A stretch of 64,000 nt of DNA from Pseudonocardia sp. DSM 110487 (GCF_019468565.1 NZ_CP080521.1:5208001-5272000), one strand, 5' to 3'; numbered from the stretch's first letter, positions 35,353 to 43,557 are shown. Program-made: numbers and translations. Notes: generated from the sequence alone by a model not told the origin.

Positions 35353-35576
35353 CCGCCGCGACCCGCCCGCGAACCGGCGGCTCGCGCAGCGCGAGCCACG
35401 ATCACAGCTAGGAGGGGTGCCCCTGGGTGGCTGGTGTCTTTCGCGTGGCGGTCCGGCCTCCGGAGGTGGTCTTCGGTAGGGCCTCCGGTGGCGCCGCGCA
35501 GTGTGCGGGGCCGCCCCTCAGAGTTCACGGGTGGAACCGGCCGTGACCGGGGATGGTGCTGGCGCCGTGATCACCA

Positions 35577-35620
35577 GAAGTGGTGCCAGAGCGACGGATC
35601 TGACGTTCTGCCACCACTTC
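35577..35620. repeat. Hairpin with 14-bp arms
   Basis: GAAGTGGTGCCAGA and TCTGCCACCACTTC pair with one mismatch around a 16-base loop. GATCATGAGCC follows at 35625, as it does at 18032 in the other repeat-rich region. Confidence 0.65.
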
Positions 35621-35813
35621 CGACGATCATGAGCCACGGTACGGGACGGCACCGGGAGATCCGTGAGACCGCCAGGAGGTCGGGGGTGCGGCCGGGTGCC
35701 GGACACTTTCATGGGCGCGCCGTTCCCGGCACCGGATAGCCCCCGGGCCGCACCACCAGCCCCCGGCTGCCGGCGTGCTCTCACCGGTTCACCTCAACCC
35801 CCTCACGATGGGG

Positions 35814-36254
35814 AGATGGCTGAGTGGGGTGCACTACCGAATCATGTGGTTGCTCGGGCGGCCGTCCCCGACGCGGGGGCACGCCCGTCCTCGACGAGAC
35901 CACCGCGGTCTGGGTGCCACGCATCTGGCTGTGGTCCCGTCGGCGCCCCTGACCACGCCTGGAATCTGGGGGTGTGATCAGCCGAATCGGGACCTGGCCT
36001 GCACCCCTGCAGCTGATGTGTTTCGACCGAGCAGACACCCTGCAGCGGGTGCCCCGTTCCTGCTGATCACGGACCTGCGCGTAGGGCCCTGACCCTGGAG
36101 TGGTATCCACGAGAAGGGCTGGGCGGGGAGGGTCGGGACCACAGCCAGTCGCGTGGCACCCGGCAGGACGGTCTCGTCGCAACAGGCCTGTGCCCGCGTC
36201 GGGGACGGCCGCCCACGCAACCCCACTAATCGGTAGTGCACCCAACCCAGCCAC
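35814..36254. repeat. Giant imperfect palindrome of about 440 bp
   Basis: The left arm (35814-35939) reappears as the reverse complement at 36133-36254, at about 80 percent identity by eye. Shared blocks include GGTGCACTACCGA, GGCGGCCGTCCCCGACGCGGG, CGACGAGACC, GGGTGCCACGC and CTGGCTGTGGTCCCG. The centre holds its own palindrome, GTGATCAGC at about 35974 and GCTGATCAC at about 36063, with CTGCAG pairs inside. The whole is one nested foldback. It encodes no plausible protein. Confidence 0.75.
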
Positions 36255-36444
36255 CCCGGCAAGGCGACGGTCCAAGCAACCGGTGGAACCACGCCCGAAG
36301 CCCGGATCACGGGGCGGGCGCCGGGCCGCCCGGGCCGGGAACGGCGCGCCCACCGGCAGATGCCCGACCAGACCGACCCGACGGACCGACACGAGCGCCC
36401 CGACCGCCACGCGCCCGACCGGCGGCGGGCAAGATCCGAACTAC

Positions 36445-36576
36445 CGGGTGCCCACGGCTGCCCCCACGACCATGAGCACCCGAAACTCCAGATCATGGAC
36501 GCGAAGATCGCGAATGGCGGTTGTCCATGGCTGCCGACACAGCCATGAGCAACCGATACTTCGGATCATGGGCGCG
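36445..36576. repeat. Two tandem copies of a 59-bp palindromic unit
   Basis: Copy A (36445-36503) and copy B (36518-36576) match at 47 of 59 positions, with a 73-bp period. Copy B can fold as GGTTG-CCATGGCTG facing CAGCCATG-CAACC; copy A keeps only GGGTGC facing GCACCC. Each ends in GATCATGG-CGCG. Divergence suggests old duplication. Confidence 0.7.
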
Positions 36577-36644
36577 GCCACCGCCGAACGGGACCAAGCA
36601 GCAGCGCCGAACACCCATGATCACAAAATCCGGCTGTAGGGCAC

Positions 36645-37829
36645 CTAGGACGTGACCCCGAGGATGCGCCCCACGTTCTCGTCCGAGAAGAACTCGGCTG
36701 GCGAGGTCAGCCCGGCGGCAACCCGCACGAACCCGTTCATCGCCTCCTGGTCGGTGCTCGCGGCCGCGAGCAGCCTCTGCAGCTCGGGAGGGGGCGGTTC
36801 GAGGGACGCGACCTCGGCGGTGAACTCGTACATCGCCCCGACGTGCGCGTCGCGCGCGGCCTGGTAGTCGTGCAGCGCGTCGTCGAACGGCCGGTCCCCG
36901 GTGAGGGCCTCGTGGAGGGCGGCGGCGCACCGCTCGGCGTCCCGGAACGCGTCCTGGATCCCCTGCCCTGTGATGAAGTCCGTGTTGTACCCGGCGTCGC
37001 CGATGAGCGCCCATCCCGGCCCGTAGGGCTTCCGGAAGTAGTTCGGCACGGCCGTCCCCACGATGCGCGTCTCCCGCCGGGCGTCCCTCAGCCGCTCGGC
37101 GAAGGCGGGGACCGTGCCGATCGTGGCGAGATAGTTGCCCTCGAGGTCGGTCCGGTTCGCGGCGAACTCCCGGAACGGCCAGCCCGCGATCACGAGGGTC
37201 AGGTCGTCGTTCGTCGGCCACGCCGCGAACCCGCGGGCCGGGCGGTCGTAGGTCTCGAAGCGGCCGTCCATCGGCAGGCCGCTCCAGTAGGCGTAGTAGC
37301 CGCAGAGCAGCCGCGGCTTCTCCCGGTACTGCTCGGGCCGCACGGCGCGGGCCACGAGCGAGCGGAGCCCGTCGGCCCCGACGACCACGCGCGCCCGCTC
37401 GGTGACGCCGCCACCGCCCGCGTCGTGGCCGCGGATGCCGGTCACCCGGCCGTCCTCGACGAGGACCTCGGACACCGTGAACCGCTCCCGCACCTCGGCC
37501 CCCGCCGCCCTCGCGGCCTCGACCAGCACCGTGTCCAGCACGGTCCGCCGGGGGGCGAACGCGGTTCCGGGCGACCCGGTGATGGTGAACGGGCCGAAGT
37601 CGAAGACGTACGTGTCGATCGGCGGGCAGCCCGCGACCGCGCGGTCCAGCAGGCCCCAGCGCCGCAGTGCGGCCACGCCCGGCGCGTGCACTATGTGCGT
37701 CGAGAGCGTGTCGCTCGGGAAGCTCGCCCGGTCGACGACCAGCACGTCGTGTCCCGCGCGGGCCAGAAGCATCGCCGTCGGCGATCCCGCGCACCGCGCG
37801 CCGACCACGATCACGTCGTAGCCGTTCAT
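36645..37829 (-). CDS. FAD-dependent oxidoreductase/monooxygenase (geranylgeranyl-reductase-like)
   Basis: The 394-residue flavoprotein starts MNGYDVIVVGARCAGSPTAMLLARAGHDVLVVDRA, an FAD Rossmann motif in which the third Gly is Ser. RVVVGADGLRSLVARAV is the DG motif and GWALIGDAGYNTDFITGQGIQDAFRDAERCAAAL is the GD motif. Such enzymes hydroxylate or reduce secondary-metabolite-like substrates. ATG 37829 overlaps the stop of the hydrolase-fold gene (ATGA), so both are made together. Upstream lies a LuxR regulator on the same strand. The substrate is unknown. Confidence 0.88.
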   Translation of the reverse strand: MNGYDVIVVGARCAGSPTAMLLARAGHDVLVVDRASFPSDTLSTHIVHAPGVAALRRWGLLDRAVAGCPPIDTYVFDFGPFTITGSPGTAFAPRRTVLDTVLVEAARAAGAEVRERFTVSEVLVEDGRVTGIRGHDAGGGGVTERARVVVGADGLRSLVARAVRPEQYREKPRLLCGYYAYWSGLPMDGRFETYDRPARGFAAWPTNDDLTLVIAGWPFREFAANRTDLEGNYLATIGTVPAFAERLRDARRETRIVGTAVPNYFRKPYGPGWALIGDAGYNTDFITGQGIQDAFRDAERCAAALHEALTGDRPFDDALHDYQAARDAHVGAMYEFTAEVASLEPPPPELQRLLAAASTDQEAMNGFVRVAAGLTSPAEFFSDENVGRILGVTS

Positions 37830-38692
37830 CCGACAGCCACCGATGCCGTCGCCGCCCGCAGCGCGTCGAGGAACGCGTCGGGCCGGTCGAGCGGCGGGTC
37901 GTCACCCGCGTCCTCGATGACGTGCAGCGGCCAGCCGTAGCGGGCGCTCGCCTCCTCGGCGACGTGCAGCGGGGTCGCGAGGTCGTGACGTCCCCAGATC
38001 AACGCGGTGGGCACGGTGATCCCGGCCATCTCCTCCGGCGGGATCGGCACGGCGCCGAACTGCCCGATGAGGCTTCCGAGCGCCGCCTGCACCCCGGCGT
38101 CGCCCACCAGCTCGACCGCGTAGGCCGCGTACGCCTCCCACCGCGGCCCCAGCTGCTCCCGGACGCGGTCGAGGTCGAAGGCGCAGAACTCCATCACCCG
38201 GTGGTAGCTGTGGTCGGTCGGTTCGGCGAAGAAGCGCTGCAACGCGATCCAGAAGCGGGGATCGGGCCGGAAGGGCGCGAGCCCCAGGGTGTCGACGAGC
38301 ACGAGCGCGGCGATCCGGTCGCCGTGCGCGGCCGCGAACCGCGCCGCGATCGCCCCGCCGGCCACCCTGCCGACCAGCACGGGTGGCTCGGGACACGTCT
38401 GTTCGACCAGCTCGGCGAGCCATCGCAGCACCTCCGCCGCGGCCAGCGGACCTCCGGCGGTCGGCGACGCTCCGTGGCCGGGCAGGTCGGGTGCGATCAC
38501 GCGGTGGCTGTGGGTCAGCCGCGGGAGCACCGGGAGCCAGCCGGCCGCGAACTCGCCGGGGCCGTGCAACAGCACCATCGGCGGCCCCTCGCCGCCTTCG
38601 AGCACCGCGGTCGACACCCCCGCCACGTCCCGCCGGCACTCGGTGACCGGAAGCCCTGCCAGTAACAGCTCGCGCGCTGATGGCTCGTGCAT
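37826..38692 (-). CDS. Alpha/beta-hydrolase fold protein without Ser and His of the triad
   Basis: The 288-residue protein has a clear alpha/beta-hydrolase fold: VLLHGPGEFAAGW (oxyanion HG at 43-44), RVIAPDLPGHGAS, and ALIWGRHDLATPL with the acid Asp 237. The nucleophile elbow, normally G-x-S-x-G, reads G108-R-V-A-G112, so Ser is replaced by Val 110. The C-terminal DAGHxPxLERP pattern reads DAGDDPPLDRP, so the His is Asp 264. It is therefore probably not a hydrolase. It might be a binding protein, a cofactor-free lyase or oxygenase-like enzyme, or a partner of the coupled flavin monooxygenase. Confidence 0.88.
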   Translation of the reverse strand: MHEPSARELLLAGLPVTECRRDVAGVSTAVLEGGEGPPMVLLHGPGEFAAGWLPVLPRLTHSHRVIAPDLPGHGASPTAGGPLAAAEVLRWLAELVEQTCPEPPVLVGRVAGGAIAARFAAAHGDRIAALVLVDTLGLAPFRPDPRFWIALQRFFAEPTDHSYHRVMEFCAFDLDRVREQLGPRWEAYAAYAVELVGDAGVQAALGSLIGQFGAVPIPPEEMAGITVPTALIWGRHDLATPLHVAEEASARYGWPLHVIEDAGDDPPLDRPDAFLDALRAATASVAVG

Positions 38693-38764
38693 CGCTCTCT
38701 CCCCGGAGTTCGTCGGTCCGGCGACGGTAGGGAGAGCGGGCGGACCGGGTCGTCGGGAGAAGGC

Positions 38765-38783
38765 CCCATCTCGAGCGGATGGG
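38765..38783. promoter_or_regulatory. Possible operator for the hydrolase-monooxygenase operon
   Basis: CCCATC-TCGAGCG-GATGGG is a dyad with 6-bp arms in the 139-bp gap between the LuxR gene and the hydrolase-fold gene, about 75 bp before the latter's start. It is a natural candidate target for the adjacent LuxR-type regulator. Confidence 0.4.
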
Positions 38784-38831
38784 TAGTTCTGTGTAGCCCG
38801 GGGCTGGGCGCCGCCGCCTGCACCAGGAGTT

Positions 38832-40502
38832 CTAGACGAGCGCGTGCTCGTAGGCGTACGCGGTGGCCGCGGCGCGGGACGACACGCCGAGCTTGGTGAA
38901 GATGTTGCTCACGTGCCGCGCCACAGTCTTCTCGCTGAGGAACAGCTCGGCCGCCACCGCGCGGTTGGTCATGCCGGTCGCGACCAGACGCAGCACCTGC
39001 ACCTCGCGGGCGGTCAGCGGACCGGCCCCACCCGCCTGCGGCCCCGCCCGCATGAAGGCCCGCACCCGGGTGACGTCCGGCACGGCGCCGAGCTGCTCGA
39101 ACACCAGGCGCGCGGCGTCGAATTCCATGTCCGCCGAGTCGGGGTCCTCGAGCTCGCGGCACGCGAGTCCCATGAGGACGCGGACGCGCGCCGCCTCGTA
39201 CGGCGCGTCGAGGTCCTGCCATGCGCGCCACGCCCGGCGCAGCACCTCCGCGGCATCGGGATCGTGCTCGGCGACGCGGATTGCGCCGGTCGCGTGCAGG
39301 GCCATCGCCCGCAACAGCAGAGCACCGACGTGGTCTGCGATCGCAACCAGCTCGTGGACGCCTGCCCGCGCCGCGACGAGGTCTCCTGCGGCGATCATGA
39401 CCTCGACGTTCGCCGCGAGCAGGCGGGACCGGACCGCGGCCGGCGGCGCGGGCTCGATGCCCGCCGGCCGCGGCGCCACGAACCCGACGGCACCCTCCAG
39501 CGCACGGCGCAGCATCGCCGCGGCGGCGTCCACATGGCCCTGCGCCATCCGCAGCAGGGCCATGCCCGGCTGCGGTTGCGGGATCCAGCGGCTCGCCTGC
39601 CGGTATGCGTCCTCCGCCTGCCCGAACTCCCCGCGCAGCCGGTGCACCTCGGCGAGCTGGTAGAACGCCGCGCCGGCGGCGGGCCGGCCGGCCAGGCTCT
39701 CGCACGCCCGGCGCGCCTCGTCGAGGGCGTCGGCCCACACGCCCTGCACGAGCATGATCTCGGACCGGTGGACCATGCACTGGCCGCGGTAGGGCACCAG
39801 GTCCGGCTGCGCCTCGCACCAGCGGGTGAGCGCCACCGTCCATTCCCGGGCCCGGCGCAGGTCGAGGGCCTCCTGGCACGTCTCGATCACGGCGCAGTAG
39901 ACGATCCCGGCGAAGATCGGCGAGACCTCGTCAGCGGTGACCGCGACCATCACCTCGTCGAGCAGCGCGAGCGCCGGCGTGATTCGGCCCGCGGCCACCA
40001 GCGCCTGGCCCACGCCGAGCCTCCCCAACGCCAGCAGGTCGAGATCGCTGAACCGTTCGGCGATCGCGGCCGCCTCGGCGGACGCGGCTTCCGCCGATGC
40101 GGGGTCACCCTCGACCAGATGCTCAAATGCCGCCGGCACGAGCAGGTACCCGCGCTCCGCGCAATCCCCGCCCCGATGGTCGAGCAGGCGTCGCGCGCGG
40201 GTGAGCCAGCCGCCGCTGCGGGCGGCCTCGCCGCGCAACAGCAGCAGGATGGCCAGCCGGAGCGCGTACCGCGCCGCGCGGGCCGGGTCGCCGTCCGCGC
40301 ATTCCCGGCATGCGCGCGCGGACAGGTCGTCCCCTACGTCGTCGTGACCGGTCAGGTAGGCCGTGGTCACCCACAGCTCGAGGTCGTCCGCCTCCAGCGG
40401 CGACTCCCGGTCCGCCGAGGACAGCAGCGCGTACGCGTCCGCCCAATCCCGGAGCCGGTACGCACAGCGACCCCGCTCCCGCAGGTCCGCGCTCTCGGCC
40501 AT
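38832..40502 (-). CDS. LuxR-type regulator with helical repeat domain
   Basis: The 556-residue protein has a long helical N-terminal region with TPR-like repeats (ALRLAILLLLRGEAARSGGWLTRARRLL and similar) and a C-terminal LuxR helix-turn-helix at about 490-550: LTAREVQVLRLVATGMTNRAVAAELFLSEKTVARHVSNIFTKLGVSSR. The AAA/NB-ARC ATPase of classical LAL regulators is missing, so it resembles the C-terminal half of one. It begins 15 bp after the Rv1830-like merR gene and precedes the hydrolase-monooxygenase pair, which it probably controls. Confidence 0.9.
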   Translation of the reverse strand: MAESADLRERGRCAYRLRDWADAYALLSSADRESPLEADDLELWVTTAYLTGHDDVGDDLSARACRECADGDPARAARYALRLAILLLLRGEAARSGGWLTRARRLLDHRGGDCAERGYLLVPAAFEHLVEGDPASAEAASAEAAAIAERFSDLDLLALGRLGVGQALVAAGRITPALALLDEVMVAVTADEVSPIFAGIVYCAVIETCQEALDLRRAREWTVALTRWCEAQPDLVPYRGQCMVHRSEIMLVQGVWADALDEARRACESLAGRPAAGAAFYQLAEVHRLRGEFGQAEDAYRQASRWIPQPQPGMALLRMAQGHVDAAAAMLRRALEGAVGFVAPRPAGIEPAPPAAVRSRLLAANVEVMIAAGDLVAARAGVHELVAIADHVGALLLRAMALHATGAIRVAEHDPDAAEVLRRAWRAWQDLDAPYEAARVRVLMGLACRELEDPDSADMEFDAARLVFEQLGAVPDVTRVRAFMRAGPQAGGAGPLTAREVQVLRLVATGMTNRAVAAELFLSEKTVARHVSNIFTKLGVSSRAAATAYAYEHALV

Positions 40503-40517
40503 CGGACCCGGTGGAGG

Positions 40518-41096
40518 TCAGCTGATGGCGCGCCGCGCCCTGCGCCGGGACAGCTCGTCCTCCGGCGAGTCGTCGACGCTGCCGCCGTCGGCCCGCTCCA
40601 CCGGGAAGTCCTTGATGGAGCCGCTGATCTCCTTCATGGCGCCGCCGACCGCGATGCCGAACACGCCCTGGCCGCCGCGCAGCAGGTCGACGACCTCCTC
40701 GGGCGAGGCGCATTCGTAGACGGTGGTGCCGTCGCTGAACAGCGTGATGCCGGCCAGGTCCCGGATGCCGCGCCGGCGCAGGTGCTCGACGGCCACGCGG
40801 ATGTTCTGCAGCGACACACCGGCGTCCAGCAGTCGCTTGACGACCTTCAGGACGAGCACGTCCTTGAAGGAGTACAGCCGCTGCGACCCGGAGCCCGCAG
40901 CGCCGCGGATCGACGGGACGACGAGGCCGGTGCGCGCCCAGTAGTCGAGCTGCCGGTAGGTGATACCGACGACCTGGCAGGCGGTAGGCCCGCGGAAGCC
41001 GACGAGCTGATCGGGCAGGCCTTCGAAACCTTCTCCGAGCAGCGGGTCGGGGAAGAGCTCGCCCTGCTCGGGCGCGCCGTACGGCGGCTGCTCCAC
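40518..41096 (-). CDS. MerR-family regulator, Rv1830 (ResR)-like
   Basis: The 192-residue protein has a MerR helix-turn-helix after an acidic N-terminal extension: GFRGPTACQVVGITYRQLDYWARTGLVVPSIRGAAGSGSQRLYSFKDVLVLKVVKRLLDAGVSLQNIRVAVEHLRRRGI. The C-terminal part (LFSDGTTVYECASPEEVVDLLRGGQGVFGIAVGGAMKEI) closely matches mycobacterial Rv1830, a regulator connected with growth and cell division. Gene order (nuclease upstream) supports this orthology rather than Rv1828/FtsR. It is probably essential or growth-related, as its relatives are. Confidence 0.92.
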   Translation of the reverse strand: MEQPPYGAPEQGELFPDPLLGEGFEGLPDQLVGFRGPTACQVVGITYRQLDYWARTGLVVPSIRGAAGSGSQRLYSFKDVLVLKVVKRLLDAGVSLQNIRVAVEHLRRRGIRDLAGITLFSDGTTVYECASPEEVVDLLRGGQGVFGIAVGGAMKEISGSIKDFPVERADGGSVDDSPEDELSRRRARRAIS

Positions 41097-41228
41097 CGAA
41101 CTCCTTCCGCCGGTGCCCGGCTCCGACCACCGGGGGGTCTGTCGGAGCCGACGGGCTTAAGAGACATCCGACGATATGAGCCTGGGAGCGCCCGGTCAAC
41201 GCGGCGCGCCGCCGGTGGTGGGGCGGGG

Positions 41229-41702
41229 CTAGGGCTGGGCGCCCCTGAAGTCCTCCGGCGAGATCGAGTCGAGGAACTCGCGGAACTTCTCGACCTCGTC
41301 CTCCTGCTCGTCCGGGATGATCAGCCCGGCCTCGGCGAGCACGCTCTCCTCGGCGTGGATCGGCACCCCGATCCGCAGCGCGAGCGCCACCGAGTCGCTC
41401 GGGCGCGCCGACACCGTGATGCCGCCGTCGAACACCAGCTCCGCGTAGAAGGTGCCTTCCTGCAGGTCGGTGATCCGGACCTGCTCGAGGCGGCGCCCCA
41501 GCGCGTTGATCACGTCCTTCAGCAGGTCGTGGGTGAGCGGCCGGGCGGGCTTGACGCCCTGCTGCTCCAGCGCGATGGCGGTGGCCTCCACCGATCCGAT
41601 CCAGATCGGCAGGTAACGATCACCCGAGGTCTCCCGCAACAAGAGGATCGGCTGGTTGGCGGGCAGTTCGACCCGTACCCCCACGACGCGCATCTCGCTC
41701 AT
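41229..41702 (-). CDS. Bifunctional nuclease family (DUF151) protein, Rv1829-like
   Basis: The 157-residue protein matches the DUF151 family: LLLRETSGDRYLPIWIGSVEATAIALEQQGVKPARPLTHDLLKDVI, then EGTFYAELVFDGGITVSARPSDSVALALRIGVPIHAEESVLAEAGL. Some plant and bacterial members show DNase and RNase activity. In actinobacteria it is a conserved neighbour of garA and the Rv1830-type merR gene. Its function in this setting is not settled. A 132-bp gap separates it from the merR gene. Confidence 0.93.
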   Translation of the reverse strand: MSEMRVVGVRVELPANQPILLLRETSGDRYLPIWIGSVEATAIALEQQGVKPARPLTHDLLKDVINALGRRLEQVRITDLQEGTFYAELVFDGGITVSARPSDSVALALRIGVPIHAEESVLAEAGLIIPDEQEDEVEKFREFLDSISPEDFRGAQP

Positions 41703-41824
41703 CGCACTGCTCCTCCTCGCGATCCTGCGCTTCCCGACGCTACACGGCGCACCCTGCCGGCGCCCGACTCCGGACGGGTCGCGACGCGAGGTTCGGCGGG
41801 CGGACCGGAGCTAGTGGACCACCG

Positions 41825-41849
41825 GTGCTTCCCGCCCGGCGGGCGGCAC
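41825..41849 (-). terminator. Terminator hairpin after garA
   Basis: GTGC-TT-CCCGCC and GGCGGG-CG-GCAC form a GC-rich stem with one internal mismatch and a single-base loop. It touches the garA stop codon. No T-run follows, as is usual for actinobacterial hairpin terminators. Confidence 0.55.
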
Positions 41850-42301
41850 TAGTGCCTCGCCCCGGACTCGCGCGGCCCGGTGAGGAACACCAGACGGAAC
41901 TTCCCGATCTGCACCTCGTCACCGTTCGCCAGCACGGCGGTGTCCACCGGCTCCCGGTTGACGTAGGTGCCGTTCAGGCTGCCGACGTCCACGACGACGA
42001 ACTCGCCTGCGTCGCTGCGGAACTCCGCGTGGCGGCGCGAGACGGTGACGTCGTCGAGGAAGATGTCGCTGTCGGGGTGGCGCCCCGCGCTCGTGGACGG
42101 CCGGTCGAGCAGGAAGCGCGAGCCCGCGTTGGGGCCGCGCTTGACCACCAGCAGGGCGGAGCCGGCCGGTAGCGACTCGACACCGGAGACCGGCTGGTCC
42201 TTGGCCGTGGGCTCGGCTTCGGAGAGGAAGTCCGCACGGAAGACCGAGGTGGTCTCCGGGGAGCGCTCCGGGGGCACGCCGGGCCCGTCGTTCGTGGTCA
42301 C
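41849..42301 (-). CDS. garA: FHA-domain regulator GarA/OdhI
   Basis: GarA is a phosphoswitch that inhibits 2-oxoglutarate dehydrogenase and glutamate dehydrogenase and activates glutamate synthase when unphosphorylated. The 150-residue protein has the N-terminal phosphosite SPETTSVFRADF (Thr 17 and Thr 18), target of PknG- and PknB-type kinases. Its C-terminal FHA domain contains GRHPDSD (73-79), SRRHAEF (88-94) and SLNGTYVN (108-115). It sits between gcvH and the nuclease gene as in mycobacteria, except that the FtsR-type merR gene expected next to it is absent. No PknG gene is in the window. Confidence 0.96.
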   Translation of the reverse strand: MTTNDGPGVPPERSPETTSVFRADFLSEAEPTAKDQPVSGVESLPAGSALLVVKRGPNAGSRFLLDRPSTSAGRHPDSDIFLDDVTVSRRHAEFRSDAGEFVVVDVGSLNGTYVNREPVDTAVLANGDEVQIGKFRLVFLTGPRESGARH

Positions 42302-42442
42302 CTCGGGGTCTCCTCCTGATGGTGGGCGGGGTCTAGTGCCCTGTTCTTCACGTGCAGTAAGTGTGACGCGGTACGGGCTGACGCGCGCGCCGGCGCCGGA
42401 TCTCGCAAACCTACCGTGCGGCAGTGGGACCGGGTGGTGCGG

Positions 42443-42829
42443 TCAGCTCCCGGTGAGCTGCTGGTAGGCGGCCGCGTCGAGCAGGTCGTCCGGTATGCCG
42501 GGTACGTCGCCCGCGAGCCGGACCTCGATCATCCAGCCCGCCTCGTACGGACCGGAGTTGACCAGCTCGGGATTGGCGTCGAGGGCGTCGTTGACGGCCG
42601 CGACCGTGCCCGCGACGGGCGAGTAGATGTCCGACACCGACTTCGTGGACTCGACCTCGCCAACGGCCGCCCCTGCCGTGACCTCGTCGCCGACGGCGGG
42701 CAGCTGCACGAAGACGACGTCGCCGAGCTGGGACTGGGCGTGGTCGGTGATACCGATCCGGACCACCCCGTCCCCCAGGTCGCGCACCCACTCGTGGGCT
42801 TCGGTGTAGCGGAGGTCCTCGGGGATCAC
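42443..42829 (-). CDS. gcvH: Glycine cleavage system H protein
   Basis: GcvH carries the aminomethyl group on a lipoyl arm between the P, T and L proteins. The 128-residue length is normal. The lipoylation motif GEVESTKSVSDIYSPVAG places the modified Lys at 63. The N-terminus MIPEDLRYTEAHEWV is typical. It starts 9 bp after the pgsA-like stop and is followed by garA, an operon order shared with mycobacteria. Unlike gcvP, it has no riboswitch here. Confidence 0.97.
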   Translation of the reverse strand: MIPEDLRYTEAHEWVRDLGDGVVRIGITDHAQSQLGDVVFVQLPAVGDEVTAGAAVGEVESTKSVSDIYSPVAGTVAAVNDALDANPELVNSGPYEAGWMIEVRLAGDVPGIPDDLLDAAAYQQLTGS

Positions 42830-42838
42830 GCGGGAAGA

Positions 42839-43492
42839 CTAGTCCTCGTGCCGGAGGCCGCCCGCGACCCCCGCCCGATCAACCGGTGTGCGCAGCGCGC
42901 GGACGAACTGCGCCATGTAGAGGGCACCCGTGTACAGGTAGAGCGTGGTGCCCCACACCGCGAACGCGTAGGCGAACGGCCGGGCGAGGTCGGCGAACCA
43001 CCCCTGCGCCTGCGCGGCGAGCAGCAGCGGGAACGCGTACAACAGCAGGAACGTGGCGCCCTTGCCGAGGTAGGTCACCTGATACGGCCCGTAACCGCGG
43101 GCGCGCAGCACCGGCAGCGTCGCGGCGAGCACGAGGTCGCGGGCCACGAGCGCGATCACCGCCCACCACGGCACGACGTCGCGCACGCCCAGCGCCACCA
43201 GCGCGGCGAGGATGTACAGCCGGTCGACCGCGGGGTCCAGTAGCGCGCCGAGCGCGCTGTACTGGTCGAGCAGCCGGGCGAGCTTGCCGTCGAGCCAGTC
43301 GGTGATGCCGCCCAGTGCCAGCACGACCACCGCCCAGATGTCCGCGCCCCACGCCGCGCCGCCTGGCACCAGCAGGAGGTACAGGAACACCGGCACCCCG
43401 GCCAGCCGCACCACGCTGAGCAGGTTGGGCACCGTGAGCACCCTGCCGCGGCGGACCTCGGCCCACACGCTGCTCAGCGACAGTTCGACCAC
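42839..43492 (-). CDS. CDP-alcohol phosphatidyltransferase, PgsA2-like
   Basis: The 217-residue membrane enzyme exchanges CMP of a CDP-diacylglycerol for an alcohol to form a phospholipid. The catalytic motif is complete: D65 and D68-G69, A72-R73, G82, D86 and D90 (DWLDGKLARLLDQYSALGALLDPAVD). About five hydrophobic helices surround it. It precedes gcvH as mycobacterial pgsA2 (Rv1822) does in a similar neighbourhood. The alcohol (glycerol phosphate or another) cannot be told. Confidence 0.92.
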   Translation of the reverse strand: MVELSLSSVWAEVRRGRVLTVPNLLSVVRLAGVPVFLYLLLVPGGAAWGADIWAVVVLALGGITDWLDGKLARLLDQYSALGALLDPAVDRLYILAALVALGVRDVVPWWAVIALVARDLVLAATLPVLRARGYGPYQVTYLGKGATFLLLYAFPLLLAAQAQGWFADLARPFAYAFAVWGTTLYLYTGALYMAQFVRALRTPVDRAGVAGGLRHED

Positions 43493-43557
43493 GCGCCGAG
43501 CCTACTGACCCCACCCGCCACATCGCGCCTCACGACGGCGCGGGGCACGATGCAGCG

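Larger units (their letters stand above)
35353..36644. other. 1.3-kb non-coding region rich in inverted repeats
   Basis: No reading frame here has a start site, length or composition that I can support; frames on both strands translate to low-complexity Arg/Pro/Gly sequence. Instead the stretch contains a lone 20-bp terminus like that of the 18131 element (35480-35499), a 14-bp-arm hairpin at 35577-35620, a giant imperfect palindrome at 35814-36254 and tandem palindromic units at 36445-36576. AT-richer islands accompany the repeats. It probably separates the gcvP leader from the unrelated monooxygenase operon and looks like a graveyard or landing site of small repeats. Confidence 0.65.

Noticed and set aside
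35814..35835. GGAGATGGCTGAGTGG resembling the 5' end of a serine tRNA
   Set aside because: The following sequence does not form D, anticodon or T arms, and the similar inverted copy at 36240-36254 is changed at these positions. It belongs to the large palindrome.
35775..36410. Open frames on both strands within the 1.3-kb repeat region
   Set aside because: Both translate to similar Ala/Pro/Arg strings only because the region is an inverted repeat; there is no start signal or domain.
38693..38831. Small gene in the gap between LuxR and the hydrolase-fold gene
   Set aside because: No frame with a start and reasonable composition is present; the stretch looks like a promoter region with a dyad.
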